From assembly GCA_047495785.1 (NCBI GenBank), contig JBLDXI010000046.1, positions 1,736,001-1,800,000 on the forward strand: 64,000 bases of DNA. The letters are read 5' to 3'. Shown here piece by piece: positions 37,592 to 51,120 of the stretch. Position numbers and translations under genes: made by a program. Positions within the stretch are counted from its first letter, which is position 1. Each line of letters opens with the position of its first letter. This stretch comes from Lepidodermella squamata (taxonomy: Eukaryota > Gastrotricha). The notes under the pieces were generated by a model that made no database searches, was not told the DNA's origin, and saw only the letters and a list, made by a program, of their open reading frames with translations.

Positions 37592-38746
37592 CAAAGGAAA
37601 CTTGTAAATAAACTAAACTCTGCAAATGAATGAAACATGTGCTAAATTCGGTTAGAAAATAAATTGCAAATGAAATTGCAGATAAATGGAGGAATTATCC
37701 TGCTTCCTGTAAACTCTTAACGTTTGTCGTCTGTGAAAATGGCAATTCAAGATTATTTCAATGGTGAATTAGAGGTTAGGTATAAATAAGTATCCTGGCC
37801 GATGGCAAAACTAGCAGCGGAATCCAAGCTACTCTAATCCGTGTAACTGTGATGGCGTCGTAGTTTGAATCCATGTCAAGGCAAACTTCTCCAAAGCCAA
37901 TAGTTAACCAAGCATTAACTAGAATAGATTAGGCCTAGGTAGCCGCTTGTCGTATAAATAAACATAACACCCCCATTCAGGATTCAGGATTCAGACACAA
38001 ACGAATCAGTAATCAGCCGAAGCCCGCAGGCTAGAATGCGTTTGGCAACTCTCTACGCCTATAGTTCCAAGGGGCTGTATGCCTGTTTCACAGCACCATT
38101 TTATGAGTTCAAAAAAGACCTAAACCCTAAACGTGAAAAATGTCAGTCCGGTCAGTCTTCAAGTCAAAGGCGTAACCCGTGAAAAAATAACTTCACCAAC
38201 TTTATACTTTATGTTTCACAAATTCCGGAGTTGCTATTAAATGCGCTTTAAATAACTGGCTCCACCTTCCACCTGCAAACTCTGTCATCCAAAACATCGA
38301 ACGCTTTGAACGACTTTCAACTTCAAAATCCACTTACCGTTGCACGCAGCGGGACACTTTCAGCCTCTTATACAACAAAAATTTGCCGCAGGATTTTAAA
38401 AATAACAAAAAACGTAAAACTTTTTTAAATAAAAAGTTAACAATAAATTCGCTAATAATTTTATATGCATTTCAAGGTCATTTGAAAAAACGGCGTGCGC
38501 CATGCGGTCGAAACCACGCGGTTATCGGCGATTTGTGCTGCAATACAGCTGGTAATGCAGCTTGCGAGTTGGATTGCGGCCATGTATGAGAAAGATACAG
38601 TATTATTAGACTCAATAAATGATCACATGTAATTGCCATGAATTCTTATCTTTTCAAACCCCGCCTTTTGCGTTATTCTATTTGTCCCTTCAATTTTCAT
38701 TTACACCAAACATTTTATGCATATTTAGGTTACCGTCGGTTTTAGT
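37592..38746. other. Divergent promoter region of RBM26/27 and LARP1
   Basis: About 1.15 kb separates the two start codons, which face away from each other. No coding exon seen. A TTTTAG acceptor directly precedes the LARP1 ATG, so a LARP1 5' UTR exon probably lies within this interval. Confidence 0.45.
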
Positions 38747-41700
38747 ATGCTTTCAACTAAGTCTGCTAACACTGATCCAGGTAGCGCTAAGACTACTGAA
38801 AAATCCCTGGAAGTGATGTCAGGTGCAGCTCCTCCTAATGAGCAACAAAAGCAGACGGTGACTAATTTGAAAGAGAGTGATGTTGAAAAGCGCGAAAATG
38901 TCTGGTTCAAGCAAGAACAGACCGCCAGCAGTCAGCCCGTTACGCTTAATCGTAAGCTGTTATTTTATGATCTTTGTTTTCTTGATCAATCATTTGTAGC
39001 AGAAGAAAATGTTAAGGTTGTCGACAAGAGTGTCAAATTTGCCGACTTGATATCGCAAGATTGGCCCACACTCGACGAGGCACAGCGACACCGTCACGAG
39101 CCCCATTCGGCCAACCCACCATCGGCTAATTTGAAGCCGAGCAAAAGTGAAAATAACCGAACTTTGCAACCGATTTCTAAGAGCACTCTCATGGCGAGAT
39201 CAACTACTAAAAGTAAATTCCAAGAAATACAATGCGATCTTAACCGTTATTTTAATCGTTTGATTTTGTTTAGATCGTATCCCGATCAACACTTCGACGT
39301 CGCGAAAGCGTCAAGTTCAGGCAGAAAGTCATAATGAAAACCAACATAATTCAAAGACCGAGAGTTCTGAAAATACACAACCACATTCGAATGCTTCCGC
39401 AAGGCCTCCTGTTGCTACGACAGTTCCATCACAATCGGTTCCGCGAAATGGCAGCGGGCCTGGCCCCGGTGGCGGTGGTGGGGGATGGCGCGGTGCAGGA
39501 CATGGCTGGCGCCGTCCGCCGGTCTCCCGTATTCGGCACCCTCCTCCATGGTTCTTTAAGTGGCGCCAGCAAGTTATCGAACGCAAAGAACGCGAAAAGG
39601 CGGAGAAATTGGCCGCTGAAGGTAAAATTGAAGGAACTGCCAATGAAGAAAACAAACCTGGTGATGAAAATGCCCCGTCAACTTCTGAAAATGCTGCAGC
39701 GCCGACTGCAAGTGAAGAAAGTTCAAACGTTAACAAGCCTCAAGAGCCCACAAACGAATCGAAACCCGTCAACGGTTTCGGCGGTGTGCGTCGGCCGTTC
39801 AGAACGCCTTGGGGGCGTGGCCGGGGCGGTATGGGCTATCGCGGCCGCGCTCGATTTGTAAGATTTGGTCGTGCCGACACGTATCCGGTTGAATCGAGTC
39901 GTGCTGCTGCTAACCACTACGGAAAGTCAGAACCTCTCTCGGAGCAATACAATAATGGCCAGTCTCCAAATTTCCCGGTCGGTGGATGGTCTGGCGGCTC
40001 GATGGGAATGGGCCCAATCGCCGCTGTCCCGCCAGCTATGTACATGGATGCCGAAGCTGCCAAAACCTTCGTTCGCCAACAGATGTGAGTAACCATTGCT
40101 AAGAAGAAATACCTAAATTTGTATAATTTCGTACTATTTCTTCCAGTGAATACTATTTGAGCGATGACAATCTCGCTCGGGACATCTATCTGCGCCGTAA
40201 AATGGACTCAAGCGGCTGGTTATCCCTTGATTTGATCGCAACGTTTCCTCGTATTTTCTCGTTTACGAACGACCTGACGTTAATAGTCGATTCGTTGAAA
40301 GACAGTGAACGCGTTGAATTGTCTTCAGATGGTCATCTCATTAGACCCAAGTAAGAATATCAAAATTTCTATGTTATGTTTTTTCATTTTTGTATTATGT
40401 AAAATAGATTTGCGCCTGAACGATGGCCCCTGCCTGACGACTCGCTATTCAATCCGCCAGGCTTGTCCACTCACCCGGCGCCTTCATTCACCGGGTCGAC
40501 GTGGCTTCCGGATCAGGTGTCACCGGACGGCTCAGCAATCATCGCCGACTCAGCTGTCGCTGGAGGTGCGAACGAAAATGATAATGGCAAGAGCAAAGGC
40601 AACAAGACACTAAACCCGTATGTTGGTGAATTCGTACCGAGTTACTTGATGGCGCAACCGCAGCATTACCAGCAACACCAGTATCAACAAGGTGTATACA
40701 TTTCGCATAATAATAACAGCAATAAGAAACATGACGCCGAGGAAGACGATCTGTTCGACTTCAACTCGATCGCGCTGCTGTCGACGTCGGCGCCCGCGAC
40801 GCTGTCTCCTGCCGCGCTGCGCAACCAACGCGCACTGCTCATGCAACACTACCGCAACCACCACGCGACGGCTAGCAGCGACAGTCGCGACAGCGGGGTC
40901 GCCGAGTGGATGGAGGTGTCCAGCCGGAAACGCCGCCGCAGTCTCCGCCCGCACAAAGCCGACCAAGGCCATCTCAATCAAGGCTCGAAGAAGGCCTCAG
41001 ATCTTGACTTCGAGTTCGAGGAAGACCGGCCGGCCGATGAACAGACGATGAACAGGCGGATGTTTTCGAGTTACGCCGAGCAGGAGTATTCGGATGAAGA
41101 GGGCGATGACAATGACTCGGATGAGTTATCCGACGAAGAGCTCGACACCCTGCTTGTCGTCGCGCCCGCCGCTCAGTTGAACCGGATCCGCAACCGAAGT
41201 GGGTCTGTCAGTCTCAGAAGCACAACCACCACCACCGCCACCACCTCATCATCAGCTCAGCAACAGCCGCAACGGCCAGTGCTCGGCTCGACATCACATC
41301 AAGACGATTTAGGCCATCAGCACAAGAGCCGCGTGAAAGTGACTCAAGAGCTAGCTCAGTGGATCAGCGATGGGTTGTACTGTTATGAGCTCGAGTCGCG
41401 CAAGAATCGGCCGAAAAAACACTCCAAACCCGTTGCTGCTGAAGGCTCAGACCTGGATAGCCCGTCGTCACCTGTCGATGAAGTTGGCGGCGGAGAATAT
41501 TATCCAAAGAGTCAGCAGTACAAGTCGATTAAAACTGTTTCTCAGGCTGAATTCGAGGCTCTTAGGAAGGAACATTCCGAAGATCATAATCAGGACCAAA
41601 ACGACGCGCCACCGCCGCCCCCGCCTCCTCCCCCACCGAGTCGGCAGGGTGGTGCTTGGAAAACCCGTAAAGCTGAAAAACCTGGTTGGCCGATCGCGAG

Positions 41701-43386
41701 AGTCAACGACGTCCAAGTCGCTCATTCCCTGCCGGACGACCGTGTTGCGGCCGCCCAGCGGTTACAAGCTCAGCATCAGAGACTTGGCGCAGTCGGGTGC
41801 CGATTCCATGTCTCATCGATGGAAGAACTCGAAAACCTGCCTTCGTCTGCCGAGCAATTCGGTGCTCACCCTCAACAGCGCGTCGCGGTCGAACCGGCGT
41901 CGAAAAACAACCCTGCGATCGGCTTCGTTTTCACGCCGAAAGGCCGGCAACAGCGGCCACAGCGGTCGAGGAACACCTCGATGTCGCGAGACAACGCGTC
42001 GGAGGTCGCTTCTTCATTCGGCTCGACGGCGGGTGGCCCGCAGCTGGGCGGTGCTCATGAAATGCTTCGTTTAGCCGGCTACGGTTGGCACGATTACTCG
42101 CGGTTCAGGGGGCGGTGTTTGCGCGACAGGGCGCAGGCCGGCCCCGGGCGCTCTACGACGATGAACACGTTGTACCGTTTCTGGTCGTTCTTCTTGCGCC
42201 AGCGCTTCCACCGGCCCACTTTCAACGAGTTCCGCAACTTTGCCTTCGAGGATGTGCAACTAGCGGGCTCGCGCTACGGCCTTGAGTGCCTGTTCAGGTT
42301 CTACTCTTACGGCCTCGAACGTCGTTTCCGCAACGACCTATTCCAACTATTCCAAGAAGACACCATCGCTGACTTCGAAGAAGGTAAGAATCATTAACTT
42401 TTTGGATCACGTTATTTAAGCCAAGTACTCGATGCTTTTTTATTCTCATTTTCTCGCAACTCTTAGTTCTATTGCTCCATTGCATGGTGTCACGTTAATT
42501 AGCGGCTCGTTTTAATTTTTTTATCACGCTGTATTGAATATGACTAACTTCGAGCTGTTTAGTGCATTAGCGCACGCTTGTTTTCAAGTTTCTTAAGCAA
42601 ATAGCGGGCTCGAAGGTGGGCGCCGATTGTAATGTTTGACCAGATCTTCATTCGTTTGTTTGTTTTGCTGATCATTTTACGCGAGTCTACTACCCTACGC
42701 TGTGCTAACTATTTCCTCCACCGATTAAGGACTTCATGCCTCTATGATGTACACGTTTCGTCGAGAAAAACATCGCGTTGGGGTAGGACACGGCATAAAA
42801 CATAATTTTATGGATGAAGCATGATGGGGGAATTTTGTTTTCGATTTTATTGAAAGCGAGAGGCAATACGGAGTTGCAGCGAATACCCTATATGAAGTTG
42901 ATGGAAAATTCTGAATAATGGTAGAAAATTGATAATATGCCAAAATGCACGAGTACTTGGCTTTAATCTTATCGTCGCACGCTCGAACAGAGGTCACGCC
43001 CACGCTGTGGTGCGGCCTCCCTAACAGCCAGTGCCAAATAATTACCGAAAATACCATTTGTCACTTTGGAGCTTCCAACTCCTCTGTGATCAGAAGCACC
43101 GGTTACATGTTGTGTTTTCCTTCTAGGCTATTTGTATGGCCTGGAGAAGTTCTACGCATTCCTGTTCTACTCGGGCAAACGACCAGCGGTGTCGAACCGG
43201 CTGCGATCGTACCTCGAGCTGTTCCCGGCGATCGAGGACTTCCGCAACCATCGCTCAGACTCGCCCGAGGCGCTGAAGGCGTTCACTGCTCAGCACCTGC
43301 GATCTTCATCACATCATAATAACACGAACAGCCGACCGGCCGGCAAACAGCTATCTTCAGCGTCATCGGTGGCAGCCGCCCAATGA
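38747..43386 (+). CDS. larp1: La-related protein 1 (LARP1)
   Basis: Six exons: 38747-38951, 39000-39212, 39274-40084, 40147-40350, 40408-42383, 43127-43386 (1222 aa). Near residue 89 is a WPTLDE segment as in LARP1. A Gly/Arg-rich block precedes the La motif (about 402-478; [18 protein letters not shown]... and [19 protein letters not shown]). A long low-complexity middle (Ser, Gln, acidic, a run of ten or more Pro) leads to the C-terminal DM15 repeats (about 1030-1175; [45 protein letters not shown]). Family knowledge: the DM15 region binds the 5' cap and TOP motif of ribosomal-protein mRNAs downstream of TORC1. Intron 1 is 48 nt and open in frame, so a retained form would add 16 residues. 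The 5' end may lack an exon. Confidence 0.92.
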
Positions 43387-45714
43387 TGGGGAAAAAAGAA
43401 ACCGAAAAATGAAAACCCGAACCAAACAAACTATCAAAAATGAAACAAAACAGGCGATGATTCAGATCGTCTGCGTTTGATCACCTTCACTTGATACCTA
43501 ATAACTGATAATTGGATTTTGATTGGACGTGTCTGCGTGTGTGTTTTTGTTGTTTTTTGTGTTTGATGTAATATAATAATTCCGACATGTGTTGTATCGA
43601 AAATCTTTACTACTTACTACCACATCTATATTACTACTAAATGCCATTGTAATAACACGCAAAACACTTCCTCTTTCTCTTCTTCTTCATCATCTTGATC
43701 CGTCTTTTTCGTCTTATTCTTTCGCCTTGTTATTATCACTATTACCATATATCTATATCATTATTCTCCTTAATAATTTCGTAGCTTTAAGCTGACTGTG
43801 TCTAGTTTTTCTTGTTATTTGCGTCTTTTTCTTCGTAAGCAGCATCGTCATTCAATTGTTCAAGCTTTTGTAATTAGATAATATAGTAGCATCGTGCTAG
43901 TGAGTGATATATCAACAACTTTGTTTCCTCTTTTCATAACCTTGTGATCGCGATTCGCCCGATATACATCTATAAAATTATTATTTACGGATTATTATAC
44001 TGATGACTGTACATAAATGTATAAATGAGAGCGAAATACAACAATTAGCTACAGGAGTTCATTCGCGGACTGATATCGGGCTTATGAGGATGATGTTAAG
44101 GTGCAGGAGTTCTCGCGGGTCAGCTGGTTGCTTGTACGACCTCCATTTCATTCAAGAGATAAGAGAAAGAAGAAGCAGGAGATACAAACTACTTCCTTTC
44201 ACCTAAAATGTGATTGAATTAGCAAAATTGAAAAGTTATATCAAATTCTATCAAAGATGACTATATTAGCAATTGTTTCAATTCATACACACATTATTAT
44301 GGAGTGAAATTGACGTTATAGCTTATTACATCTTTTTCGAGAAAGGTTATTATTGTTATAATTGTTCGCCTCAAATGATAAGAGATCTACACGATATTTA
44401 AATAACACGCTATAGAAAATCATGTGAATTTGATGCGTATTAACAGTGTCTGGCTCCGCCTAAATATTCATCAACTTTTGACTGTGCAAAAGAGTTCGTA
44501 ACTAATCAAAGATAATAGCTGATTATCTAACTATATTCTAGTAATTTTGTGATTTTTCTATTGTGCGCTCTTTAATTTCTATGCAAAATCAAAATTCTTG
44601 TTAGAGTTGAGAAATGTAATTATATTTATCCTTTGATGCGTATTACTGTAAATATTTAACAGATTAAAATATATTTACAAATCGTCGTTCTTCCTTCAGT
44701 TGAAATCAAATTAATATGGTTCTATTCATTTGCCTTAGTCACTAATAAGGAATAGATTCGACTCTTAATGGCTTCGATTACTGCCTCTTGTGAAGCTATT
44801 TACAGCCTTCTCTAGAAATGTGAAAAACCGGGCTTCATCAATCTTCAAATAATAATAATAATTCAGTACTTGCTTCAATGTTATTTTCATGGTTAATCAC
44901 TCGTGTGCCGCCAACCCATCCCCGTTTTGAGGTGTCAATCAGTTAAATTCGGGTGTACCTCTCTCCTACTGCTGCTGCTGATTTCGCACATCTTTCACAG
45001 TTCATAGACTGATACTTCATTGATGCTACATGTACTGCTTAACATATAAAATGTCGGTTGTAGATAGCATTAATTCGATTGATATGCGCACCCGCTTTGT
45101 GAAATGATTCCCCGCGCTTCGTTTCTTTCGCGTCTTGTACCTGTAATTCGACTTTTCTATTCTTCCGCGCGGATCTTCGCTGCTTTTGGCAAGGTGCAAA
45201 GCTGTTGTAATAATGTTATGTATCTTCATAATTAATAATTATAACTGGCTCGTGTTTCTCTGTTAAAATGTATAGTTATTATTACACTTCGTAATAAACG
45301 GTTCAAAAAGCAAAGCAAAAGTCTTCGTTTTCGTCGTCGTCATGGCATTTTTAATGATGCTCGTCGATTTTCGGTCGCGCAGGAAAACACAAATTATAAG
45401 CACACTTTTTGTGTAATAATAATCATAATTTCTCAGGTTCGTTTTTTTCGGCACTAGGTTTATGACTCGACTAAACGATATGTAGAGCGGGTTCAACAAT
45501 CATCACAAACATATTTGATAAGATATTTACATATCTTTTGACTAACACGCACAAATAATATCGGAAGATGGGGCTTTTCCCGGTGTATAGACCGGCTGTG
45601 ATCATCATCAATCATTAACGTGAGAGAAAGCGTAAATTTTTGTTGTTGCATATTATGAAAGTTCACAGGCTGAACGAACGAACACTCAGTACAGAGTTAT
45701 ATATATTGCGAATT
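43387..45714. other. Convergent 3' regions of LARP1 and NAA15
   Basis: Over 2.3 kb of AT-rich DNA without a supported gene; most is likely 3' UTR of one or both genes. The short open frames are low-complexity (Leu/Ser-rich from T-rich DNA). Nothing else is seen. Confidence 0.45.
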
Positions 45715-48700
45715 TTAAGCAGCTTCGATGAGTTTTTGAGGTTGAGCACTCGATGTAGGATGAGCCGCGCCGAAATCACACGACTGCGGACCCGACGTGC
45801 CGTTTGTTGCTGCCGACTCGATCTGCTTCGGCTCCGCCGGAGGAGACATTTTAGTGACGGCAGCCGAAGCCTCATCACGCGACATGAACAGTGTCGCGTA
45901 AGGTAGCAGGCTGTGCAGCTTATTTCGAAGTGCATCGACCTTATCAGCCGATAGCGGGGTGATTCCCAGACTCCAACCTGCTCCAGAACGACGACCTTGA
46001 AAACAGAAACATGAAAATTATATTATCGTCGAGTAATCATTGAAATAAGTATAACATCAAATATTCTTTCGTACTAAAATCACAATTGGCTTAGATCGGA
46101 ATTGAAAGGAACCAGATGGGTACGATTTATTGCGATCTATCAGCAATGTTCTTCGAGTTTGTGATTTTACTGAATGGACCAAGCCCCTTCAAATAGGTCA
46201 AGGATTGCTTTTCAGAGTATCTTTCAGGGGAACCGAATCGGAATGTTGCGGAACCTATTTTAGATAGGGCAAAGGTCGCTTTTCGAATATTTCTACGAAA
46301 TTAGGGCAATGGGTGAATTCCATAGTATAAAATGCGTCTTATACAGATATTACGTTGAATTCAAAGATGATTCATTTTAAATTATGCTGATTAATCATGA
46401 AAATCCTTGAAATTTTTGAAAAAAGGTTCAGGCCCATTGGAAATTACAAAATTTGGTTCCGCTAATAGTAATACCCATTAATTTCCGACTAATCTAAAAG
46501 GAGGCTTACTAAATCCAATACTTTGCTAAGCTCAAACAGATGCACCATCACAAGATGAAACTATTAAAAACTTATGATATATTGACCTATTCAACAAGAT
46601 TCGTACGAGTTATGTATAAAAATACTCGAGAATTCCTCGGATTTACAATGAACAAAATAAAATGAATGAGCTTACCGTAAACGAGAGCATTATAGAGGTT
46701 TGAGCAGGTTTTCAGCGATGGCGCCAGCGATGACGAAGCGCCTTGTTTTACGAGGGATTCAAGGCGCGTCATGATTGCCTTGTAAGCACTCTCCTGGCCG
46801 GCAGCGGTCTGATCGAAGTGGTACAAAGCCCGCGCGTAGGCCACAGTCTGCTCCAACGACGCATTGCTGCCGAGCTTCGTCATCCACTCGCTGTTGTACG
46901 CGGCGGCTTTCGGCACGGCTTTCGAACCAAACAACGCAGATAGTTGTTGATCGATCACTCGCTTGATCAGTTCTGACGACTGCGTGTTATTTTCAAGCCA
47001 ATGAAGCAAACGGACGACGCAGAAATGGACCTGGGCGTTGTCTAACGAGGACATGTGAGCGGCACGGCGGACTGCGGACAGCATTCGCAGGACGACTCCG
47101 CGTCGCCAGTAGACTTCGAAAGCGAGCAGGTGCGATTCGATCAAATCGGGCGCAGCTTCGATCAGCGGCCTGGCGTAATTAGTCGCGATTTCAATCGCGT
47201 TACTCGGATGGGCAAGTTGCTCGGGGTCTAGAGTCGCGTTGCCATCAAGTCCTAGCGAGCTGAAGGAGGACGACACTTGGGCAACTCCGTCCTGCTCTTT
47301 TTCCTTCTCTTTCGCAGCGTCTTTATCGCCGTCTTTCGGGTCGGCCTGGTGCTTCGCAGCTGCTTTCCGCTGCTTCGATTTCAGCTTTTTCCGCTCCCGT
47401 TCGTTCATCGCATCGTCGCCGTCTTTGCCCGCGCTTCCGTCAGCGTTGTCCACCCGCTCGGCGAACTGCGGGTCGTCGGCCAAATCGCAGTATATTCCTG
47501 CGCACAACTGAGCCGCTTTAACGAAAAACCGGTGGCGGTGCTGCGAATCCGTCAGGCGCACGAGTTTGACATACGCCGACAGGGTCATTTTGCGCGGGCA
47601 GTACGTGTGGAAGTCGAACTGGTCTTCGTACATTTGCGAGAAGTGGCGTTCGATGTCGTGGCATTTCTTGAGCGCTTCTCCGATTTTTCCGAGATTGCGA
47701 TAGGCCGATGCAGTTTCCAGTAAAAACCACATGCACTGCATGTCGGACAGCGCGGCAGCCGCGCTACCGTCATTCGTCGAAGGTTTCGTGAATTTCGACA
47801 ACAAATTGTCCGCATCGTCGAGACGGCCGGCGCGAATCATGTAACGAGCACATTTGTAATTCAAGTAACGATCGGCCGTGTCGAGCGACTGCGCCTCGTC
47901 AGCCCACGCCGCTGCTGCGTTGATGTTTCCTGCATGTTTGCAGACACGTGCCATTCCCAGCAGAAGGTCAGGTAAAGTCGGCACAATAGCAATCGCCTGA
48001 TTCATTACCGAAATAGCCCTGCAATAAAATAACACAGTTGAAGTAAAACTCAAACGGCCGCCTTAATATATCAATCAATTTCGTCAGTTCTGATGCTACT
48101 GGTCCTGCAATCTGAAGATATGGCTTACTCTGTGGTCTTCGACGCGAAATCATAGTGTTGAGCTAGGAAGAAACTGGCCCAGATGAGAGAAGTCGGTGGC
48201 TCCTTTTTGGCGGTATCATTCTTGGTGAAATGGCCAGAAGCATTCAGCTCTTCGACGAATTCCGTCATGATTTTACCAATGATTTCGCGCTTTTGAGCAT
48301 CAGAATATAACGGGCGTAGTGCAACAAATAGTGGAGGAATGCCTTTTTCTATTCCGTCACGTAAATACTGCGTGAGCAACTTTGTAAACGTGGCATTTGA
48401 AGCAGGAAGGGCTTTCAGAGCAATGAAATGCAGTCCAGGAGATTTGGGATAGCGAGCAAGGAAATCATTCAGAACAGCTTCCAATGCAGCAGGGTTAGCG
48501 CAAGAAGCGGTGATTTTCTCCGATGGCTGAGCAAGGGTCACGCCAGCCACGATTTGAGCAAGTTTATCCGCATAAAGACGGTTTTCAGGGTTCCTCTCCA
48601 GCAACGTTTCGTACATCTTTTTAGCATCCGCCATACGCCCGGGCATTTTCATCAATAAATCGCCCTTGGTCTCCATTAGCGTAACAATATCACACACTTT

Positions 48701-49519
48701 CGATTCATTCTTTGTCAAAAACTCGTAACTGTCTGCAATCCGGCCAGCTTCAGCCATAATCGAGGCCATGTATAGAATGAGTTCAGAATACTCAAAATCG
48801 AGTTCTTTCACATCCAACGTTTTCTTGAACTCCTCAAGCACCGATAAGGCCGTTTTAAAATCTCCAAGTAAATGCAGAGAAACGGCGTAACCGACCCAGG
48901 ATGCCTTCTGAGATGGCCTCAGTACGAGAAGTTGGTATCTGGTATCTTTGTATCCATCCAGATCACGCATTTGCACCTGAGAAACGTACACCACATTCAA
49001 CATTAGCTCGAGACATATTCAAGGAGAAAATACCTGAAGCAATGAGAGATCGCGTAAAATTTGAACATTGTCCTTTTCCCACTTCAAAGCATTCCGATAG
49101 GCTTTAATCGCTTCGTCATATTTATGCATAGCACGCTGAACTAAACCATACACGTGCCAACAAACATGACTCTGCAAATCGTTACGTAAACCTCTCCGAA
49201 CAAGGTCCATGGCATCGTCCCGTCTGCCGGTGCACATCAAGATGAGACCCTTCATGGCTAGTGTTTCTAAACGTAAAACAACTTCGCATAAACATTTCAG
49301 GGGTGATTAGTGAACTCTTACCGCCATGATCCGTGAATTTAGGCTTCGAGAGAATCTGGTTCGCAAATTTGATACCATTTTTGTACTGTTTCATTTCATA
49401 GCAGCGCTGTATCAACACAATGTGAGCTTATGTATAGTTAAAGTATCTTGTTTTAAACGTACCACTACTCGCCGAAAGAGCGCTGCTTCCTTCGGAGGCA
49501 GAGGATTTTTTGTCGGCAT
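45715..49519 (-). CDS. Naa15: NatA auxiliary subunit NAA15 (N-terminal acetyltransferase)
   Basis: Six minus-strand exons: 49519-49463, 49406-49322, 49266-49034, 48976-48129, 48018-46676, 45995-45715 (948 aa; human 866). It starts [19 protein letters not shown], then [42 protein letters not shown] and [15 protein letters not shown]: the TPR scaffold of NAA15 almost unchanged. Later segments [24 protein letters not shown] and [16 protein letters not shown] are also diagnostic. A Lys/Arg-rich NLS-like stretch lies near residue 617. Function (family): ribosome-anchoring subunit that positions NAA10 for co-translational N-terminal acetylation. The last exon ([12 protein letters not shown]...) matches the family C-terminus and then adds a short Ser/Pro/Ala tail. 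Confidence 0.95.
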
Positions 49520-50700
49520 GGTCCAACTACCGTAACTTTTAAATTCCCTATAAACAGCAATATCAATCGATGAAATTACGACTTAATACCTAAATGTGGA
49601 AACGTGATCATCCGATCTCCATAAGGCAGCAAGTTTTGAATTAATTCAGAAGACATAAAGGCAAGGGGTAGGTGTGTAACAGCGGAAAAATATAGATTTG
49701 AACCATTTATGTAGTCAAGATTTGAAGACAGGAAGTACACACAGGGTCACTTGATTGCCATCGATGGATCCATATTGATAGCTCGGGTGAGAGAGGGCAT
49801 ATATTACAAGCTACATGGAGATTACATTCTCCAGCCTCCAGCACGTTGACATGAATTTTGACGTAATGAAGGTAGAAGTTTGGCGTAGTCCTTAGCCGCG
49901 CACTTAATCACCGCAGAAGCAGGAACAGCAGTCGTGGACACCTCAAGCGGACAGTGTTTCTCATTAGGTGCTAATCATGCGGAATAAACGGCAAGGAACC
50001 GGCTCGAATGAATTGGAGCCTCCTCGAATTTCGTTGATAGCATCCCACCCCCATCCTAACCCTAACCCTAACACTAACCTCTAACCCATAACCTAACCTT
50101 AACCTTAATCTTGACCCTCTGAGAGCGAAATTGGAAACGGCATTGTAGGCGTGAAAACTGGGAAAACAGTAAGCTCTTAGCAATGACCGAAGAATCGAGT
50201 AATGGCGAGGAACCTCACAAGTAGCATTTGAACAAACTGAAAGCCAACTTTTTTTACAAGGGCGTCACCTATCAATTCCTTTTCCACGTTACGACTGAGA
50301 ATCCATAACGCCCATTGAAATATTGATTCGCTACGGAGAAATGTAACTCTCCATTATAAAACTGGTGAAGCGAAAAAGTCTGAGAAATCACCATCCGACA
50401 TCAACCAAAACTCTGGCAGCTGACAGCTGACAGTTCGACAAACAGGTAGGATCCAGCAAGGGTTTTACCGTTTTACCAAAGAAAAATGCATTTTCTCCGC
50501 GGAATTCTATTTTTTTGTTTGAAGAACAAAAAAATGACAAAAAATGCTAAATAGAAGCAGAAAATTAAATAAATAATTTATCTTTTAAAATGGTTTGCAA
50601 CAATTTTTAAATGCATTTAATCACTTAATTTGCCGCATGAGATTCTTCATTTTTTTCAACATCTTTTCCATTTTCCCCTCCATGTTTTTAATCGCGCCTA
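49520..50700. other. Upstream of NAA15, with telomere-like tract
   Basis: No gene seen. A CCTAAC-rich tract runs from about 50041 to 50115. Near 50418-50433 the phrase cagctgaca is repeated in tandem. The remainder is unique, moderately AT-rich DNA. Confidence 0.45.
50041..50115. repeat. Degenerate CCCTAA-like tandem tract
   Basis: CCTAACCCTAACCCTAACAC and variants (CTAACC, ATAACC, TTAACC) occupy about 75 bases. The best part is two to three perfect CCCTAA units. It may be an interstitial telomere-type repeat or a simple repeat that evolved independently. Confidence 0.65.
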
Positions 50701-51120
50701 GTTCGTACGTACGGCGCTCCTCAAGGCTCGATTATCGGCCCACTGTCGTTCATCATCCTCATCAATGAATTACCAGTTCAGTGCATCGCTTTTTGCCGAT
50801 GACGCAACGATTGTAGCCCGCGGGAAAACGCCTGAAGAAGTTAAGGCGAAGGAAGCTTGGGGTGGAATTTCGCAGTATGGCGATTGGTTATACACCAACT
50901 GTCTTAAAGTTGACGGGGACGAATATAATATTACGCTATTTTCCAAAAAATAGGTTTCTGCCCTCACGATTCAATTCTGTGAAGTCGATCTGCTTCGACT
51001 CGATCACGTGAAGATCTCGGGAGTCTCTCTGGACTCGAAGCTCACCACGGTAAGGCACGTCGGTCATCTGATCGAAGCCGAAAGATGTAGTACACCACGA
51101 AAAGCGGCTTGGCACGCCAA
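50701..51120 (+). pseudogene. Decayed non-LTR retrotransposon reverse-transcriptase fragment
   Basis: At about 50713-50765 one frame encodes GAPQGSIIGPLSFIILINEL, the reverse-transcriptase GxPQGS...GPLLF motif. At about 50792-50815 a second frame encodes SLFADDATIVARG, the (Y/F)xDD catalytic motif. At about 51000-51045 there is HVKISGVSLDSKL, the downstream LGVxLD motif of jockey/RTE-like elements. At least one frameshift and several stops separate them, and the 5' endonuclease and 3' end are absent. It is therefore a dead, truncated copy. Clade assignment is not possible from this much sequence. Confidence 0.8.
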
